From Arthrobacter bambusae (GTDB taxonomy: Bacteria > Actinomycetota > Actinomycetes > Actinomycetales > Micrococcaceae), in assembly GCF_030812595.1 (NCBI RefSeq), contig NZ_JAUSSZ010000004.1, positions 62,001-126,000 of the forward strand: a stretch of DNA of 64,000 nt, written 5' to 3'. Numbering within the stretch: the stretch's first letter is position 1; the number at the start of each line of letters is the position of its first letter. Positions 21,166 to 31,766 of the stretch are shown in pieces. The position numbers and the translations under genes were made by a program. The notes beneath the pieces were generated by a model that saw nothing but the letters and a program-made list of their open reading frames with translations, was not told the DNA's origin and made no database searches.

Positions 21166-23070
21166 ATGCCGACAACGCCGCGCGGTTACCCCCGTCGCCG
21201 TCGGTTCAGCAGTCTCCGCTTGGCGACCGGCGCTGCGCTCTTGATGCTGCTGACCGGGATAGTCACGCCCGCGCAAGCAGAAGAAAGCTCAACCGACTCC
21301 GCGCCTGGAACGTCGTCGGCAACAGTCTCGCCCCCTCAACCCACGCCGGCCGCCCAGACCATGGCGCGGTTGAAGGGTCACCGCCATTCGAAGGTATGCG
21401 GGGACGCGCCCCCCGGTTACGCCTCTTGTCACGCGGTAATCGACGATGAAGTCGCCGGTCCCCTCGCCGCCGGGCAGCTTCTTCCTGCCGGGTACGGACC
21501 TGCAGACCTGCAGTCCGCCTATAAGCTGCCCTCACTCACAGCCGGCACGGGCAGAACCGTAGCGATTGTCGATCCCTACGATGCACCGACTATCGAGGCT
21601 GATCTGGCCATCTACAGGTCCAGGTACGGACAGAGTCCGTGTACCTCAGCCTCAGGATGTTTCCGGAAAGTCGACCAGTCTGGCGGGAACTCTTTACCGC
21701 CCGTTGACGCGGCATGGGCGCAGGAAGCCTCCCTGGATGTGCAAATGGTTTCGGCGGCCTGTCCCAATTGCAACATCCTGCTCGTCGAGGCCAATTCCAA
21801 TTCCCTCACGGATCTGGGTACCGCGGTCAATACCGCGGTCATTCTAGGTGCCAGTGCTGTATCGATGAGCTTCGGCGGCCCCGAGGTCGGCGGGATCACG
21901 CGATTCGACAGTGCTTACTTCAACCACCCCGGGATCCCCCTCGTAGCCAGCTCCGGCGACAACGGTTACGCGAACGCCACCGCCCCCGCCACGGTGAACT
22001 ATCCGGCGTCGTCCCCCAACGTCGTCGCTGCTGGCGGCACCACCCTGAACCTCGACACAAGCAAAGTCCGGGGCTGGACCGAACGCGCTTGGGGGTCCAC
22101 CGGTTCCGGCGCAGCCGGGCCAGGCAGCGGTTGCTCCGCCTACGAGCCGAAGCCGGCTTGGCAGCACGACCCAGGCTGTTCCAACCGCACTGTCGCCGAT
22201 CTGGCCTCAGTTGCCGACCCGGGCACCGGCGTCGCCGTCTATGACAGTACCCCCAGCAACGGGATGAGTGGGTGGATGGTCTTCGGCGGAACCAGTGCTG
22301 CCGCCCCCGTCATCGCAGCCACCTACGCCCTCGCGGGCCCTGTCCCGTCGGGAGTCTCTCCCGCCCGACTTGCCTACAGCTCACCCTGGGCGCTGAATGA
22401 CGTTGCGAACGGCGCGAACGGCACGTGCACCGTGCCTTATCTCTGCACGGCCGGCTACGGATACGACGGGCCAACCGGTCTCGGCACCGCGCAAGGTCTG
22501 ACAGCGTTCACGGCTTCGACCCCGCCTTCATTCACCGATATCCCCGCCAGTTACCCCTTTTACACGGAAGTGACATGGATGGCCTACCAGGGGGTCACGA
22601 CGGGCTATCCCGACGGTACGTTCCGCCCCGTCCAACCCGTAACCCGTGAGGCAATGGCCGCTTTCCTCTACCGACTCAAAGGAAGCCCGGCCTTCATCCC
22701 CCCGGTGATCTCGCCGTTCAGGGACATTGGGCCGCTTTCACCGTTCTACAAGGAGATCACCTGGCTGGCCAACACCGGCATCACCACCGGATACCCTGAT
22801 GGCACCTACCGCCCCTTGGATCCCGTCAACCGTGACGCCATGGCTGCGTTCCTCTACCGGCTTGCCGGAAAACCCGCGTACAACGCGCCCGGCGTCTCAC
22901 CGTTCACCGATCTCACGCCGACGAGCGCGTTCTACCTGGAAATCACCTGGCTCGCCTCCACCGGCATCACCACTGGATACCCGGACGGCACCTACCGGCC
23001 GCTGAACCCTGTCAACCGAGACGCCATGGCTGCGTTCATGTATCGCTACAGCGCCAAAATCGGACGTTGA
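21166..23070 (+). CDS. Secreted S53 (sedolisin-type) serine-carboxyl peptidase with three SLH domains
   Basis: A 634-residue exported protein. A basic start and hydrophobic core (LATGAALLMLLTGIV) with TPAQA before the cleavage point make a signal peptide. The peptidase domain (about 60-445) shows the S53 pattern: Glu187 and Asp191 in AQEASLDVQM, oxyanion Asp265 in ASSGDNGY and nucleophile Ser377 in GGTSAAAP. Three SLH repeats follow (about 447-634: each with FTDI or FRDI, a WMAYQGVTTGYPDGTFRP-type core, and REAMAAFLYRL), which anchor proteins to pyruvylated wall polysaccharide. AAGGAAGGA precedes the ATG. It shares an upstream element with the GH25 gene. An inhibitory prodomain appears short, unusual for S53 enzymes. 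Confidence 0.9.
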   Translation: MPTTPRGYPRRRRFSSLRLATGAALLMLLTGIVTPAQAEESSTDSAPGTSSATVSPPQPTPAAQTMARLKGHRHSKVCGDAPPGYASCHAVIDDEVAGPLAAGQLLPAGYGPADLQSAYKLPSLTAGTGRTVAIVDPYDAPTIEADLAIYRSRYGQSPCTSASGCFRKVDQSGGNSLPPVDAAWAQEASLDVQMVSAACPNCNILLVEANSNSLTDLGTAVNTAVILGASAVSMSFGGPEVGGITRFDSAYFNHPGIPLVASSGDNGYANATAPATVNYPASSPNVVAAGGTTLNLDTSKVRGWTERAWGSTGSGAAGPGSGCSAYEPKPAWQHDPGCSNRTVADLASVADPGTGVAVYDSTPSNGMSGWMVFGGTSAAAPVIAATYALAGPVPSGVSPARLAYSSPWALNDVANGANGTCTVPYLCTAGYGYDGPTGLGTAQGLTAFTASTPPSFTDIPASYPFYTEVTWMAYQGVTTGYPDGTFRPVQPVTREAMAAFLYRLKGSPAFIPPVISPFRDIGPLSPFYKEITWLANTGITTGYPDGTYRPLDPVNRDAMAAFLYRLAGKPAYNAPGVSPFTDLTPTSAFYLEITWLASTGITTGYPDGTYRPLNPVNRDAMAAFMYRYSAKIGR

Positions 23071-23153
23071 TTGCTCCCGCCAAGCGCGGCACGGTTCGAC
23101 GGCGTCGCGGGTGGGAGATGGAACCAGACCGATACCAACGTTGGATTGGCCGT

Positions 23154-23209
23154 TGGATAACTGTTCAACCACTAGTCACACCAGCAACAGATAAAACTCT
23201 GGCCCCTCC
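23154..23209 (+). promoter_or_regulatory. Conserved upstream element, copy B (before GH25 gene)
   Basis: The counterpart of 21077-21133, with one single-base gap in the alignment and the same CTAGTCACACCAG core. It lies 131 nt before the GH25 start, leaving a leader of about 130 nt in which I see no recognised riboswitch. Confidence 0.6.
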
Positions 23210-23340
23210 TGCCCCCAAATGCTATGGTGTCCCGGTTAGGAGCTGGCTTTATGGTGCACTGCAGAAGTGTTCATTACTGGAGCTGTAGGCGAAGCTTTCA
23301 CCATGTGCCCTCACAGAGCGGTACCTTGCCGGGATAGAAA

Positions 23341-25905
23341 ATGAAACAAACCACCGCTGTAAAGGCATTCCGATTCCCTGCCACACGCGCTGGCGTCGCG
23401 CTAGGAGTCGCGCTTGGCTTGACTCTCACCGTCGCTGTGGCCACCCCATCGGAAAGTGCGACACCCCTTGCTTCAGCACAGACGCAGGCTGTAAAAGCAG
23501 GAACACCCGCGGGCACCAAGCCAGGCCTGTCTCCGACGGGTTCCAGCGACTCCCCCGGACCGTCCGCTCCGGCAAATGCGTCGGCTCCGCCGGCCGTCCC
23601 CAACGCACTGCCCGCGGCACCAGCCCCCACGCCGCCAGCCCCCGCGCCCCCACCGGTCGCCATGCCAGCAATGCCCGGCGGCGCTCCCATCGTCGGAGAC
23701 GCGATGAAGCGCGCAATGCTCCAGGCGATTCCCAGCGGTGGAGCCGAAATGGGCCAGCGGTCCCCTCGGGTCCTGGCCAGCAAAAACCTTCCGTTGAGCG
23801 CGGCTCCCACCGGATCGCGCGCAGTGGCAGGACCGCTCGCCATGGCCGTCGACACCGGACACTGGTCTCCTTCAATAGGCGTAGCTGGGCAAGATGTCAG
23901 CGCATATCAAGGGAGCGTCGACTGGGCGTCCCAGTGGAACCAAGGCTCACGTTTCGCCTACGTCAAGGCCTCGGAGGGCAACTACTACACCAACGGGAAT
24001 TTCGCTCAGCAATACGACGGCTCGCGCAGTGTCGGCATGATCCGTGGTGCTTATCACTTCGCCATTCCAAACTGGTCCTCGGGTGCTGACCAGGCGCGGT
24101 ATTTCGTCGCCAACGGCGGGGGGTGGAGCCCGGACGGCTACACACTCCCCCCGGTCCTTGACATCGAATACAACCCCTATGAGGGTCAAACAATCGGCGG
24201 CTTCTACTTCGGCGATGTTTGCTATGGCATGTCGGGTGCCCAGATGAGCAGCTGGATAGCGGATTTCGGGAACACCGTGCAAGCCCTGACCGGCCGGTAC
24301 CCCGTTATCTACAGCACCACCGATTGGTGGGCTCGATGCACAGGAAACTCGGCTTCCTTCAGTGCATACCCACTGTGGATTGCTTCCTACCCCTCTTCCC
24401 CGGGCAATTCGCCGGGTATTCTGCCGGCCAGCTGGAACGTCTTCAGCATGTGGCAGTACAGCAGTACGGGTCCGTTCCAAGGGGATTCGAACGTATGGAA
24501 CGGCTCATACGCCTCGCTCGCGGTGTTTGCGGGTACGACGCCGCAAGGTTCGTTCGATAGCCTCACCGCTGCACGGACCGACACGGCCGCATCAATAAGC
24601 GTCAGCGGTTGGGCCGCGGACACGGCACTCCCCCAAAATACAACGGAAGCACACGCCTATGTCACGGCCCCGAATGGCTCCCAGCAGCTCTACAAAATCC
24701 CGGCAACAGGCTATAGACCCGATGTGAACCAAGTTCTGGGACTCGGTGACAACCATGGCTTTAGCCAACAAATCCCCGTTACTGTGTCGGGGAACTACCA
24801 GGTCTGCGTCTACGCCATCGGAAAATTCACCAACATTGGATTGGGATGCAAGACCGTTTCGGTCGTAGGAGCGGAACCGCCCGTCGGCAACCTGGAACAG
24901 GCCTACGAAATCCGCACGCCGGACAACGTGAGCTTCAGGGTCCGTGGATGGGCCGTGGACATGAGCAACACATCATCCACTGCGGCCGCTCACGCGTACC
25001 TTTACGCACCTGACGGTTCGACCACGCTCTATCAGATACCCGCGAATGCATATCGGCCTGACGTGAATAGTGTCTTGGGCATTGGAGGCAACCACGGGTT
25101 CCAGCAGGACATCAACATCACAAAAGCCGGCGCATACAGGATTTGCTTGTACACTGTGGGCCAGTATCTCCACTCGGACATGGGGTGCAAGTCCTTCACC
25201 ATCGCTGCAGCAGCCATGCCGGTCGGGTCGCTTGACTCCGTTGACGTCAAGACGACCAGCACCACAGCCTCGCTGACAACGCGTGGCTGGGCCCTGGACT
25301 ATGGAGACACCACCAGGCAAATTGCGGTGCACATCTACGTACAGGCGCCGGACGGCACCACCCAGCTGTACAAGACCACGGGCTCACAGCCGCGGACGGA
25401 CGTGAACCAGGTCCTTCAAGTGCCCGGTGACCACGGATACCAGACTGACATACCGCTAAGCGCGCCGGGCGCGTACAGGGTTTGTTCCTGGGCCATCGCG
25501 CTTAGTCCCGTCGCTCCAGGAAACACCCTGCTCGGTTGCAAGTCCGTCACGGTCGGCGTCAGTGCCAAGCCGGTCGGGTATCTGGACTCGGTCAAGCTCT
25601 CGACGACGAACGGCGTCACGTCCATCACCGCCTCCGGCTGGGCCATGGACCCAACCACCAGTGCGTCAATTGAGGTGCATGTGTACGTGACGCAGCCAGA
25701 CACCCTGCAGAAGTACTTCCCGATCATCGCCAATCTTCCAAGGCCCGATGTCAACGCCGCGCTGAAGACCACGGGAGATCATGGTTACTCGGTGTCGACA
25801 AACATCCTCCAGCGAGGCACGTACAGAGTGTGCGCGCATGGAATCGCCACGTCTCCCTTCTCCTTGGGAAACACGTTCCTGGGGTGCATGAACGTCACGT
25901 TCTAG
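23341..25905 (+). CDS. Secreted GH25 muramidase with four C-terminal repeats
   Basis: An 854-residue protein. A signal peptide ([18 protein letters not shown]) is followed by a long Pro/Ala-rich segment (to about residue 175) that may cross the wall. The GH25 lysozyme domain (about 180-395) has GQDVSAYQG (Asp185), VKASEGNYY, and the catalytic LDIEYN (Asp274, Glu276), then PLWIASY and MWQYSS. It cuts the MurNAc-GlcNAc bond of peptidoglycan. Four repeats of about 110 residues follow (about 400-512, 513-623, 624-743, 744-854), each with SLDS-, SGWAxD, HxYVxxPDG, RPDVNxVLxxxxxHG and a Cys pair (VCxxAI ... GCKxV). These probably bind wall glycan. It is likely an autolysin. Confidence 0.92.
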   Translation: MKQTTAVKAFRFPATRAGVALGVALGLTLTVAVATPSESATPLASAQTQAVKAGTPAGTKPGLSPTGSSDSPGPSAPANASAPPAVPNALPAAPAPTPPAPAPPPVAMPAMPGGAPIVGDAMKRAMLQAIPSGGAEMGQRSPRVLASKNLPLSAAPTGSRAVAGPLAMAVDTGHWSPSIGVAGQDVSAYQGSVDWASQWNQGSRFAYVKASEGNYYTNGNFAQQYDGSRSVGMIRGAYHFAIPNWSSGADQARYFVANGGGWSPDGYTLPPVLDIEYNPYEGQTIGGFYFGDVCYGMSGAQMSSWIADFGNTVQALTGRYPVIYSTTDWWARCTGNSASFSAYPLWIASYPSSPGNSPGILPASWNVFSMWQYSSTGPFQGDSNVWNGSYASLAVFAGTTPQGSFDSLTAARTDTAASISVSGWAADTALPQNTTEAHAYVTAPNGSQQLYKIPATGYRPDVNQVLGLGDNHGFSQQIPVTVSGNYQVCVYAIGKFTNIGLGCKTVSVVGAEPPVGNLEQAYEIRTPDNVSFRVRGWAVDMSNTSSTAAAHAYLYAPDGSTTLYQIPANAYRPDVNSVLGIGGNHGFQQDINITKAGAYRICLYTVGQYLHSDMGCKSFTIAAAAMPVGSLDSVDVKTTSTTASLTTRGWALDYGDTTRQIAVHIYVQAPDGTTQLYKTTGSQPRTDVNQVLQVPGDHGYQTDIPLSAPGAYRVCSWAIALSPVAPGNTLLGCKSVTVGVSAKPVGYLDSVKLSTTNGVTSITASGWAMDPTTSASIEVHVYVTQPDTLQKYFPIIANLPRPDVNAALKTTGDHGYSVSTNILQRGTYRVCAHGIATSPFSLGNTFLGCMNVTF

Positions 25906-25911
25906 TGCTGC

Positions 25912-25934
25912 GGCGGCCCCGTCGAGGGGCCGCC
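25912..25934. terminator. Strong GC hairpin after the GH25 gene
   Basis: A perfect 9-bp stem (GGCGGCCCC and GGGGCCGCC, loop GTCGA) begins six nt after the stop. There is no T tract, as is common for actinobacterial hairpin terminators. Confidence 0.65.
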
Positions 25935-26055
25935 GTCGGGATGCGGCAGCTCGGGCTCAGTCTGTGAGGCGCCCTCGCCCAAGGTAAGATTCTGTTCGGC
26001 CAAAGAGCCGCGCCGATCGGCGAATCGCAATTACCGACACGAACGGGGAACATCC

Positions 26056-27342
26056 GTGGCTTTGAGGCCCGCTTCTGCTCTGCTGCGCCGATTCGGAGGC
26101 TTTGCAACGTCACTCTTGTTCTCAACTGCCGTAAATCTGCTGGCCATTCCCTTTGTGATATCGACTTTGGGTCCAGGGATATGGGGTGAACTGGCAGTAG
26201 CGCAGGCAACGGCGGCAATATTCGGTGTCGTCGTCGCGTTCGGGTGGGGAACCGTTGGCGCAGCCATGGTGGCCTCTGCTCCGGTATCAGGGCGCCCCCA
26301 ACTGTTCTTGGATTCAGTTGTCAGCCGGGTGTACCTTTTCCTCTTCGCTGCGCCGGTGATGTTTGTCGTGCTCCTCCTCTTAACCCGGGTGGATCCACTT
26401 GCCGCTGCGGTCGCTTCGCTGGCCTACGTGATGCCGTTCCTCGGAGCCTCTTGGTATTTCATTGGCCAGGCAAAGCCGTGGTCGCTCCTGTTCTTTGATG
26501 TGCTCCCCCAGGGGCTAGGGGTCATCGCCGGTGTGGTTCTGCTGCAGTTCTTCCCGTACGCAATCGTGTTTGCCGGCAGCTTGCTTGCGTTTAATATCGC
26601 GGCCATTGTGGCGGGAGCCCTAGCGGCGATGAAGGGTCGGCATGAGACCCCGCTAAAAGCGAACTTGGGGTTTGTTCCCGCCATGCAGCGACTTCGGAAT
26701 CAAAAGTTCGGCGTCATCGCGGCGGGCACAGGAACCATCAACAGCAACCTGCCGATGATCGCCGTCTCGCTCGTAGTTCCGCCAGCGGTCCCGCTCTATG
26801 CCCTCACGGACAAGTTGTTCAGATTTGCCGTAGCGGGGTTTGGGCCGGTGCTACAAGTCGTGCAGGGTTGGATACCGGAAGCCGGACGGTCCCGCAGCTT
26901 GGAACGCATACAGTTGGTGGCCAAGTTCGTTCCCGCTCTCGGGGCTCTGGGCGGCGTGCTTTTGGCGGTTCTGATCCCTTGGGCAAGCCCGATTTTTTCG
27001 CGCGGCGAGATCACCGTCGGATACGCGTTGAGCGTTCCGTTCGGCTTGATCTTCGCAGCAGTGTTGGTGGCCCAAGTGGTTGGCCTGGCATGTCTTATAC
27101 CGCTGGGTGAAGGCGCCATCCTGGCAAAGTCGACGGCGTTTGGCGCAATTGTAAACGTGCCGCTGATGTTCGCCATGGGGGCGCTGTACGGCGGTCCGGG
27201 CGTGGCCTGGGCCGTCGGAGCGTCCGAAGTTGTCGTGGCGGCCTATCAAGTGCTGGCCGTAAGGCGGCACTTCAGGGAGCAGGCGCTGAAGCCGGTGCCT
27301 GAGTCCGTTGAGGATCCAGGCACCGGTCCAACGGCTCCCTAG
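26056..27342 (+). CDS. Polysaccharide flippase (Wzx/MATE-like)
   Basis: A 428-residue polytopic membrane protein with about 12 hydrophobic segments, starting at GTG 26056 with GGGGAAC upstream. The N-terminus (LLRRFGGFATSLLFSTAVNL, then PFVISTLGPGIWGELAVAQA) is characteristic of polysaccharide biosynthesis flippases of the MOP superfamily, which turn lipid-linked repeat units to the outer face of the membrane. It lies at the start of a glycosyltransferase-rich locus and converges with the GT2 gene at 27343 with no gap. An ABC exporter is encoded 15 kb away, so the locus may make two glycans or have redundant export. Substrate unknown. Confidence 0.85.
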   Translation: MALRPASALLRRFGGFATSLLFSTAVNLLAIPFVISTLGPGIWGELAVAQATAAIFGVVVAFGWGTVGAAMVASAPVSGRPQLFLDSVVSRVYLFLFAAPVMFVVLLLLTRVDPLAAAVASLAYVMPFLGASWYFIGQAKPWSLLFFDVLPQGLGVIAGVVLLQFFPYAIVFAGSLLAFNIAAIVAGALAAMKGRHETPLKANLGFVPAMQRLRNQKFGVIAAGTGTINSNLPMIAVSLVVPPAVPLYALTDKLFRFAVAGFGPVLQVVQGWIPEAGRSRSLERIQLVAKFVPALGALGGVLLAVLIPWASPIFSRGEITVGYALSVPFGLIFAAVLVAQVVGLACLIPLGEGAILAKSTAFGAIVNVPLMFAMGALYGGPGVAWAVGASEVVVAAYQVLAVRRHFREQALKPVPESVEDPGTGPTAP

Positions 27343-28344
27343 TCAGCGTCGACGGGCTCCAAATCCGTTGACGAACAGCTCCGCCGGGGCACCCGCAACG
27401 AATTCCAAGACGCATGGCGCCGCGATGTCCCCCCTACGGAAGCCTGACCACAATACCCTCAGCGTCGGCCTCCACGCGTGGCCGCTGGAAAAGGCCGCAA
27501 GACCGGTCTCCACGTCGCTGGAATTGATGGCAACCCGGGCCTTCAGGCAGTCCATCATGGTCCGCCGCCACCCAAAGCTCAGGTCGTTCGATGTGCGCAG
27601 CATCGCCAGCAGGCTCTTGCTGCCATGGTATTTTTCCGACATCGACTCAAGGTGTCGCCATGATGACAGGATGCCTCGGTGGTCTTCCACCTCGCCAAGG
27701 ACGTTGCCGCCATGTTGGACGTAGTCCTGCAGCACATCCTCAACCACCATGGCACCGCCGGTGGCGGCGGCGCACACTGCCAACCAATGGTCGTGGACCT
27801 GTGTGATGGTTTCCAGCCGCGGGAAGGGAAGTGCCAGATCGAGGAGTTCCCTACGGAACACACAGAGGCTGCCGGTCACCTGGTTCTGGGCAACCAGCGC
27901 TCCAAAGGGAACGTTCTTTCGGGCGGTTGAATCAGCCACCACCTCATTCCCGGGATTTCGGACGACCCGGGCCTGCCCCGAGACCAGCGCCGCATCATTT
28001 AGCTTTGGAATAAGCGTCTCGAGTTTGGAGGGGTACCAACGATCGTCCTGGTCCGCCAACGCCACCCATTGTGCTTCAGGGGGGACGGCCTGGACGACCC
28101 TCTCGAAGTTGCCGTAGAAACCGAGCCTTTCCGGGAATCCGAGAACCCGAAACCGGCTATCGTCGTTGAGCTCTGCCTTGACGAAATCGGCGATTTCCTG
28201 GTCGCCGCCATCAGCGGAGATCAAGCAGACAAAATCGGTGTGGCTTTGATCTTGGATGGAACGAAGCTGGATTCGGAAAAGATCCCAGTCAGGACGGTAT
28301 GCGGCTAGTGCGACTACACCGAACGAGGAAGAGTCATAGACCAT
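27343..28344 (-). CDS. Glycosyltransferase family 2
   Basis: A 333-residue GT-A fold enzyme. The nucleotide-sugar-binding half has VVALAAYRPDWDLFRIQLRS, a DGGDQEI loop and the metal-binding ALADQDDRWYPSKLE (DxD type, about 100-115). The acceptor half has QVHDHWLAVCAA (general base region) and DVLQDYVQHGGNVLG. The DQDDxW motif is common in rhamnosyltransferases and related cell-wall GT2 enzymes. It is the last gene of the minus-strand operon GT2-rmlB-rmlCD-GT2, 12 nt after rmlCD, so rhamnose transfer is likely. The donor cannot be proven from sequence. Confidence 0.85.
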   Translation of the reverse strand: MVYDSSSFGVVALAAYRPDWDLFRIQLRSIQDQSHTDFVCLISADGGDQEIADFVKAELNDDSRFRVLGFPERLGFYGNFERVVQAVPPEAQWVALADQDDRWYPSKLETLIPKLNDAALVSGQARVVRNPGNEVVADSTARKNVPFGALVAQNQVTGSLCVFRRELLDLALPFPRLETITQVHDHWLAVCAAATGGAMVVEDVLQDYVQHGGNVLGEVEDHRGILSSWRHLESMSEKYHGSKSLLAMLRTSNDLSFGWRRTMMDCLKARVAINSSDVETGLAAFSSGHAWRPTLRVLWSGFRRGDIAAPCVLEFVAGAPAELFVNGFGARRR

Positions 28345-28356
28345 TTCAGTCAGTCG

Positions 28357-29781
28357 CTAGCCGATTACGCGGCTGGTTTCGAGGTAAGCGTCGAGAGCCT
28401 CCTTGGCGTTCCGCGGCTCGAATCCCGCCGCCCGGATCTTGCCCAGGTCCAAGACGCTGTTGAGCGGGCGGGGTGCGGCGGCCTTGCCGCGGAAGTATTC
28501 CTCGGTGGTGACGCCTGTGACGGAGTCCCGTGTCGCACCGCTGAGCTCGTAGACATCGGCGGCGATGTCAGCCCACGACTGCGGCTCACCCGCGTTGCTG
28601 AGGTTGTACGTGCCGTAGCTGGCACGGGAGTCAAGCAAGTGTTTGATTCCCGCGGCGATATCTTCGGTGAAGGTCAAGCGGCCGATCTGGTCGTTGACCA
28701 CGGAGGGTTCAATCCCGCGTGCAGCGAGGGAGGCCATGGTGCGTACGAAATTGTTGCCCTCGCCAATGACCCAGCTGGTGCGCACGATGTAGTGCTTGGG
28801 AACGACGCTGACCACGGCGTCGCCGGCGGCCTTCGTCTGGCCGTACACGCCGAGCGGCGAGACAGGCTCGTCTTCACCATGTGTCTCGGCAGCACCGTCG
28901 AATACATAGTCCGAGGAGACATGCACCAGGGTCAGATCGTGCTCGACGGCGGTCCGGGCCAGGCGGGCGACGGCAGTGACGTTGGACTCCCAGGCAGCCT
29001 GGCGGCCTTCCGGGGTTTCCGCTGCGTCGACGGCGGTGTAAGCGGCCGCGTTGACGATGGCGGAGTAGTTCTTCCAGTTCTTACGCGCAATCGCATCCGG
29101 TGAAGTGAGGTCAAACTCAGCGCGGCCGGCAAACTCGACCGAGGCATCGCCGTCGTACAGTTCACGAAGCGCTTTGCCGAGCTGGCCGTTGGCACCCAGA
29201 ACAAGCGTCTTTTTCGGGGCCATCGGACGCACGTCCGCCAGGCGCGGATGTGCTTTGTCTTTGTCCGAGAGCTCGGCGCGCTCCAGCGCGATGGGCCAGT
29301 CGATCGCCGCTGTCTCGTCGGCCAGGTTCAGGAAGGTGTACTGGCCCTGCGCGTCGGCGCTCCAGTGGTCGTTGACCAAGTAGGTGTACGCGGTGTTGTC
29401 TTCCAGGGTCTGGAAAGCGTTGCCCACGCCCCTGGGGATGAAAATAGCCTGGCTTGGATCCAACTCGGCGGTGAATACGGCACCGAAGGACGGCCCTTCG
29501 CGCAAGTCCACCCAAGCGCCGAAGATCTTGCCTGTGGCCACCGAGATGAATTTGTCCCAAGGTTCGGCGTGGATGCCGCGGGTGGTGCCGGCTTTTTCGT
29601 TGAAAGAGATGTTGTTCTGCACGGGCTTGAAGTCCGGAAGCCCCAGGGCCACCATCTTCTCGCGCTGCCAGTTCTCCTTGAACCAACCGCGGTTGTCGCC
29701 GTGGACGGGAAGTTCGTAAAGAACGACGCCGGGAATCGGCGTTTCGCGGGCACTCAGTTGCTTGGAAAACTCAATCGACAT
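28357..29781 (-). CDS. rmlCD: Fused dTDP-4-keto-rhamnose 3,5-epimerase and dTDP-4-keto-rhamnose reductase
   Basis: A 474-residue bifunctional enzyme. Residues 1-190 form the RmlC cupin epimerase (HGDNRGWFKENWQREKM, catalytic-type His in TTRGIHAEPWDK, PRGVGNAFQTLEDNTAYTYL). Residues about 200-474 form RmlD, an SDR reductase with the NAD(P)-binding GANGQLGKAL, the VHVSSDYVFDG segment and YGQTKAAGD (YxxxK). The two catalyse the last two steps of dTDP-L-rhamnose synthesis. Fusion of these domains is seen in Arthrobacter-type actinobacteria. It starts 3 nt after the rmlB stop, so the two are coupled. RmlA, the first enzyme, is encoded apart at 38235. Confidence 0.95.
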   Translation of the reverse strand: MSIEFSKQLSARETPIPGVVLYELPVHGDNRGWFKENWQREKMVALGLPDFKPVQNNISFNEKAGTTRGIHAEPWDKFISVATGKIFGAWVDLREGPSFGAVFTAELDPSQAIFIPRGVGNAFQTLEDNTAYTYLVNDHWSADAQGQYTFLNLADETAAIDWPIALERAELSDKDKAHPRLADVRPMAPKKTLVLGANGQLGKALRELYDGDASVEFAGRAEFDLTSPDAIARKNWKNYSAIVNAAAYTAVDAAETPEGRQAAWESNVTAVARLARTAVEHDLTLVHVSSDYVFDGAAETHGEDEPVSPLGVYGQTKAAGDAVVSVVPKHYIVRTSWVIGEGNNFVRTMASLAARGIEPSVVNDQIGRLTFTEDIAAGIKHLLDSRASYGTYNLSNAGEPQSWADIAADVYELSGATRDSVTGVTTEEYFRGKAAAPRPLNSVLDLGKIRAAGFEPRNAKEALDAYLETSRVIG

Positions 29782-29784
29782 GGT

Positions 29785-30792
<1,008 letters not shown>

Positions 30793-30851
30793 TTACCGGC
30801 TGAATTTCCCGGGCCCGGTGGCCGGCAGTGGGCTTACTACGGGTGCAGCCC

Positions 30852-31610
30852 TCAACGTTGCGATGCGAGGAACCGCCGTCGCGCCTCAAGCATTAGGCGA
30901 ATCAAGACCACCCGTGCCGCGAGAATGACACGAAGGGACCTCCAGCCGCGAGGCGTTGCATTGTCCTCATGGAGTCGCCGAAGCAGGGTGCTGCGGTCCA
31001 GGTGCGTTATCGATCCCGATACATTGCCGACTATCGCCAGCCATAAGTCGTGCGATTCGCGAAGATACCCAGGGATCGGACTGAACAGCTCAAGGATGTC
31101 CCGGCGGAATGCCATGCCGCAGCCATAGTAGGCGCGATAGCCTACGAGGATTCCGAAGAGGTTGGCCAGGTGGCGCTGACTGTCCGCTGAATCCAGCTTG
31201 GGAATGCTTGGCCTTGGCCCCCCATTCAGGACGTCAAAGTTGCTGGCGACGACGGCGGACGTCGTCAAGGCCGTCAGCATGGAATCAACGCGGCCTGCTG
31301 TCCACACGTCATCCTGATCGGCCAGAAAGATGAACCTGCCTCGGCTCGCGAGGACTGCCTGCCCAAAGGACTTGACGTACCCTTGGTTGGTTTTCGCACG
31401 AATCAACCTGATGCGCGGATCGGCAAGAGCCAAGATCTTTGCGACCGTGTCATCCGTTGAAGCATCGTCGACAATGACCACCTCGTCATCCCCAGAGAGC
31501 TGGGAAAGGATCGATTCCAGCTGCTCGTGGATAAATTTTGCCCCCATGAACGTAGCCATGCAGACACTGACTCGGGTGCGCGGCGCGGAATCTTCTTCTG
31601 CGTAGTTCAT
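30852..31610 (-). CDS. Glycosyltransferase family 2
   Basis: A 252-residue GT-A enzyme starting at ATG 31610 with GTGGGGGAC just upstream; the frame is open further but the extra residues do not resemble a glycosyltransferase. Motifs: VSVCMATFMGAKFIHEQLES, VIVDDASTDDTVAKI, FIFLADQDDVWTAGRVDSM (metal site), and GCGMAFRRDILELFSPIPGY. The layout is close to the 27343 enzyme and to rhamnosyl or related transferases. It is the first gene of the operon with rmlB and rmlCD, so a rhamnosyl donor is likely but not proven. Confidence 0.85.
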   Translation of the reverse strand: MNYAEEDSAPRTRVSVCMATFMGAKFIHEQLESILSQLSGDDEVVIVDDASTDDTVAKILALADPRIRLIRAKTNQGYVKSFGQAVLASRGRFIFLADQDDVWTAGRVDSMLTALTTSAVVASNFDVLNGGPRPSIPKLDSADSQRHLANLFGILVGYRAYYGCGMAFRRDILELFSPIPGYLRESHDLWLAIVGNVSGSITHLDRSTLLRRLHEDNATPRGWRSLRVILAARVVLIRLMLEARRRFLASQR

Positions 31611-31751
31611 GTCCCCACAGTTCAATCGTGTGAAATAGGTGTTTTGGCTGGCGATGGTTGTCGGCCGACCGCAGCACCATCTTAGGCGACGGTCACGGGC
31701 ACCGCCCGGTCCTGCGCCAACGGTCCAGATGTCGTACAGACGGCAAATTGA

Positions 31752-31757
31752 TATAGT
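31752..31757 (+). promoter_or_regulatory. Likely -10 box of the plus-strand glycosyltransferase operon
   Basis: TATAGT lies 10 nt before ATG 31767, which would place the transcript start at or very near the start codon, implying a leaderless or nearly leaderless message. No convincing -35 box or ribosome-binding site is visible. Confidence 0.45.
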
Positions 31758-31766
31758 TTGGACAAC

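Noticed and set aside
23210..23340. Possible riboswitch (c-di-AMP type) in the GH25 leader
   Set aside because: The conserved core of the ydaO/yuaA motif is not present; only short weak hairpins are visible.
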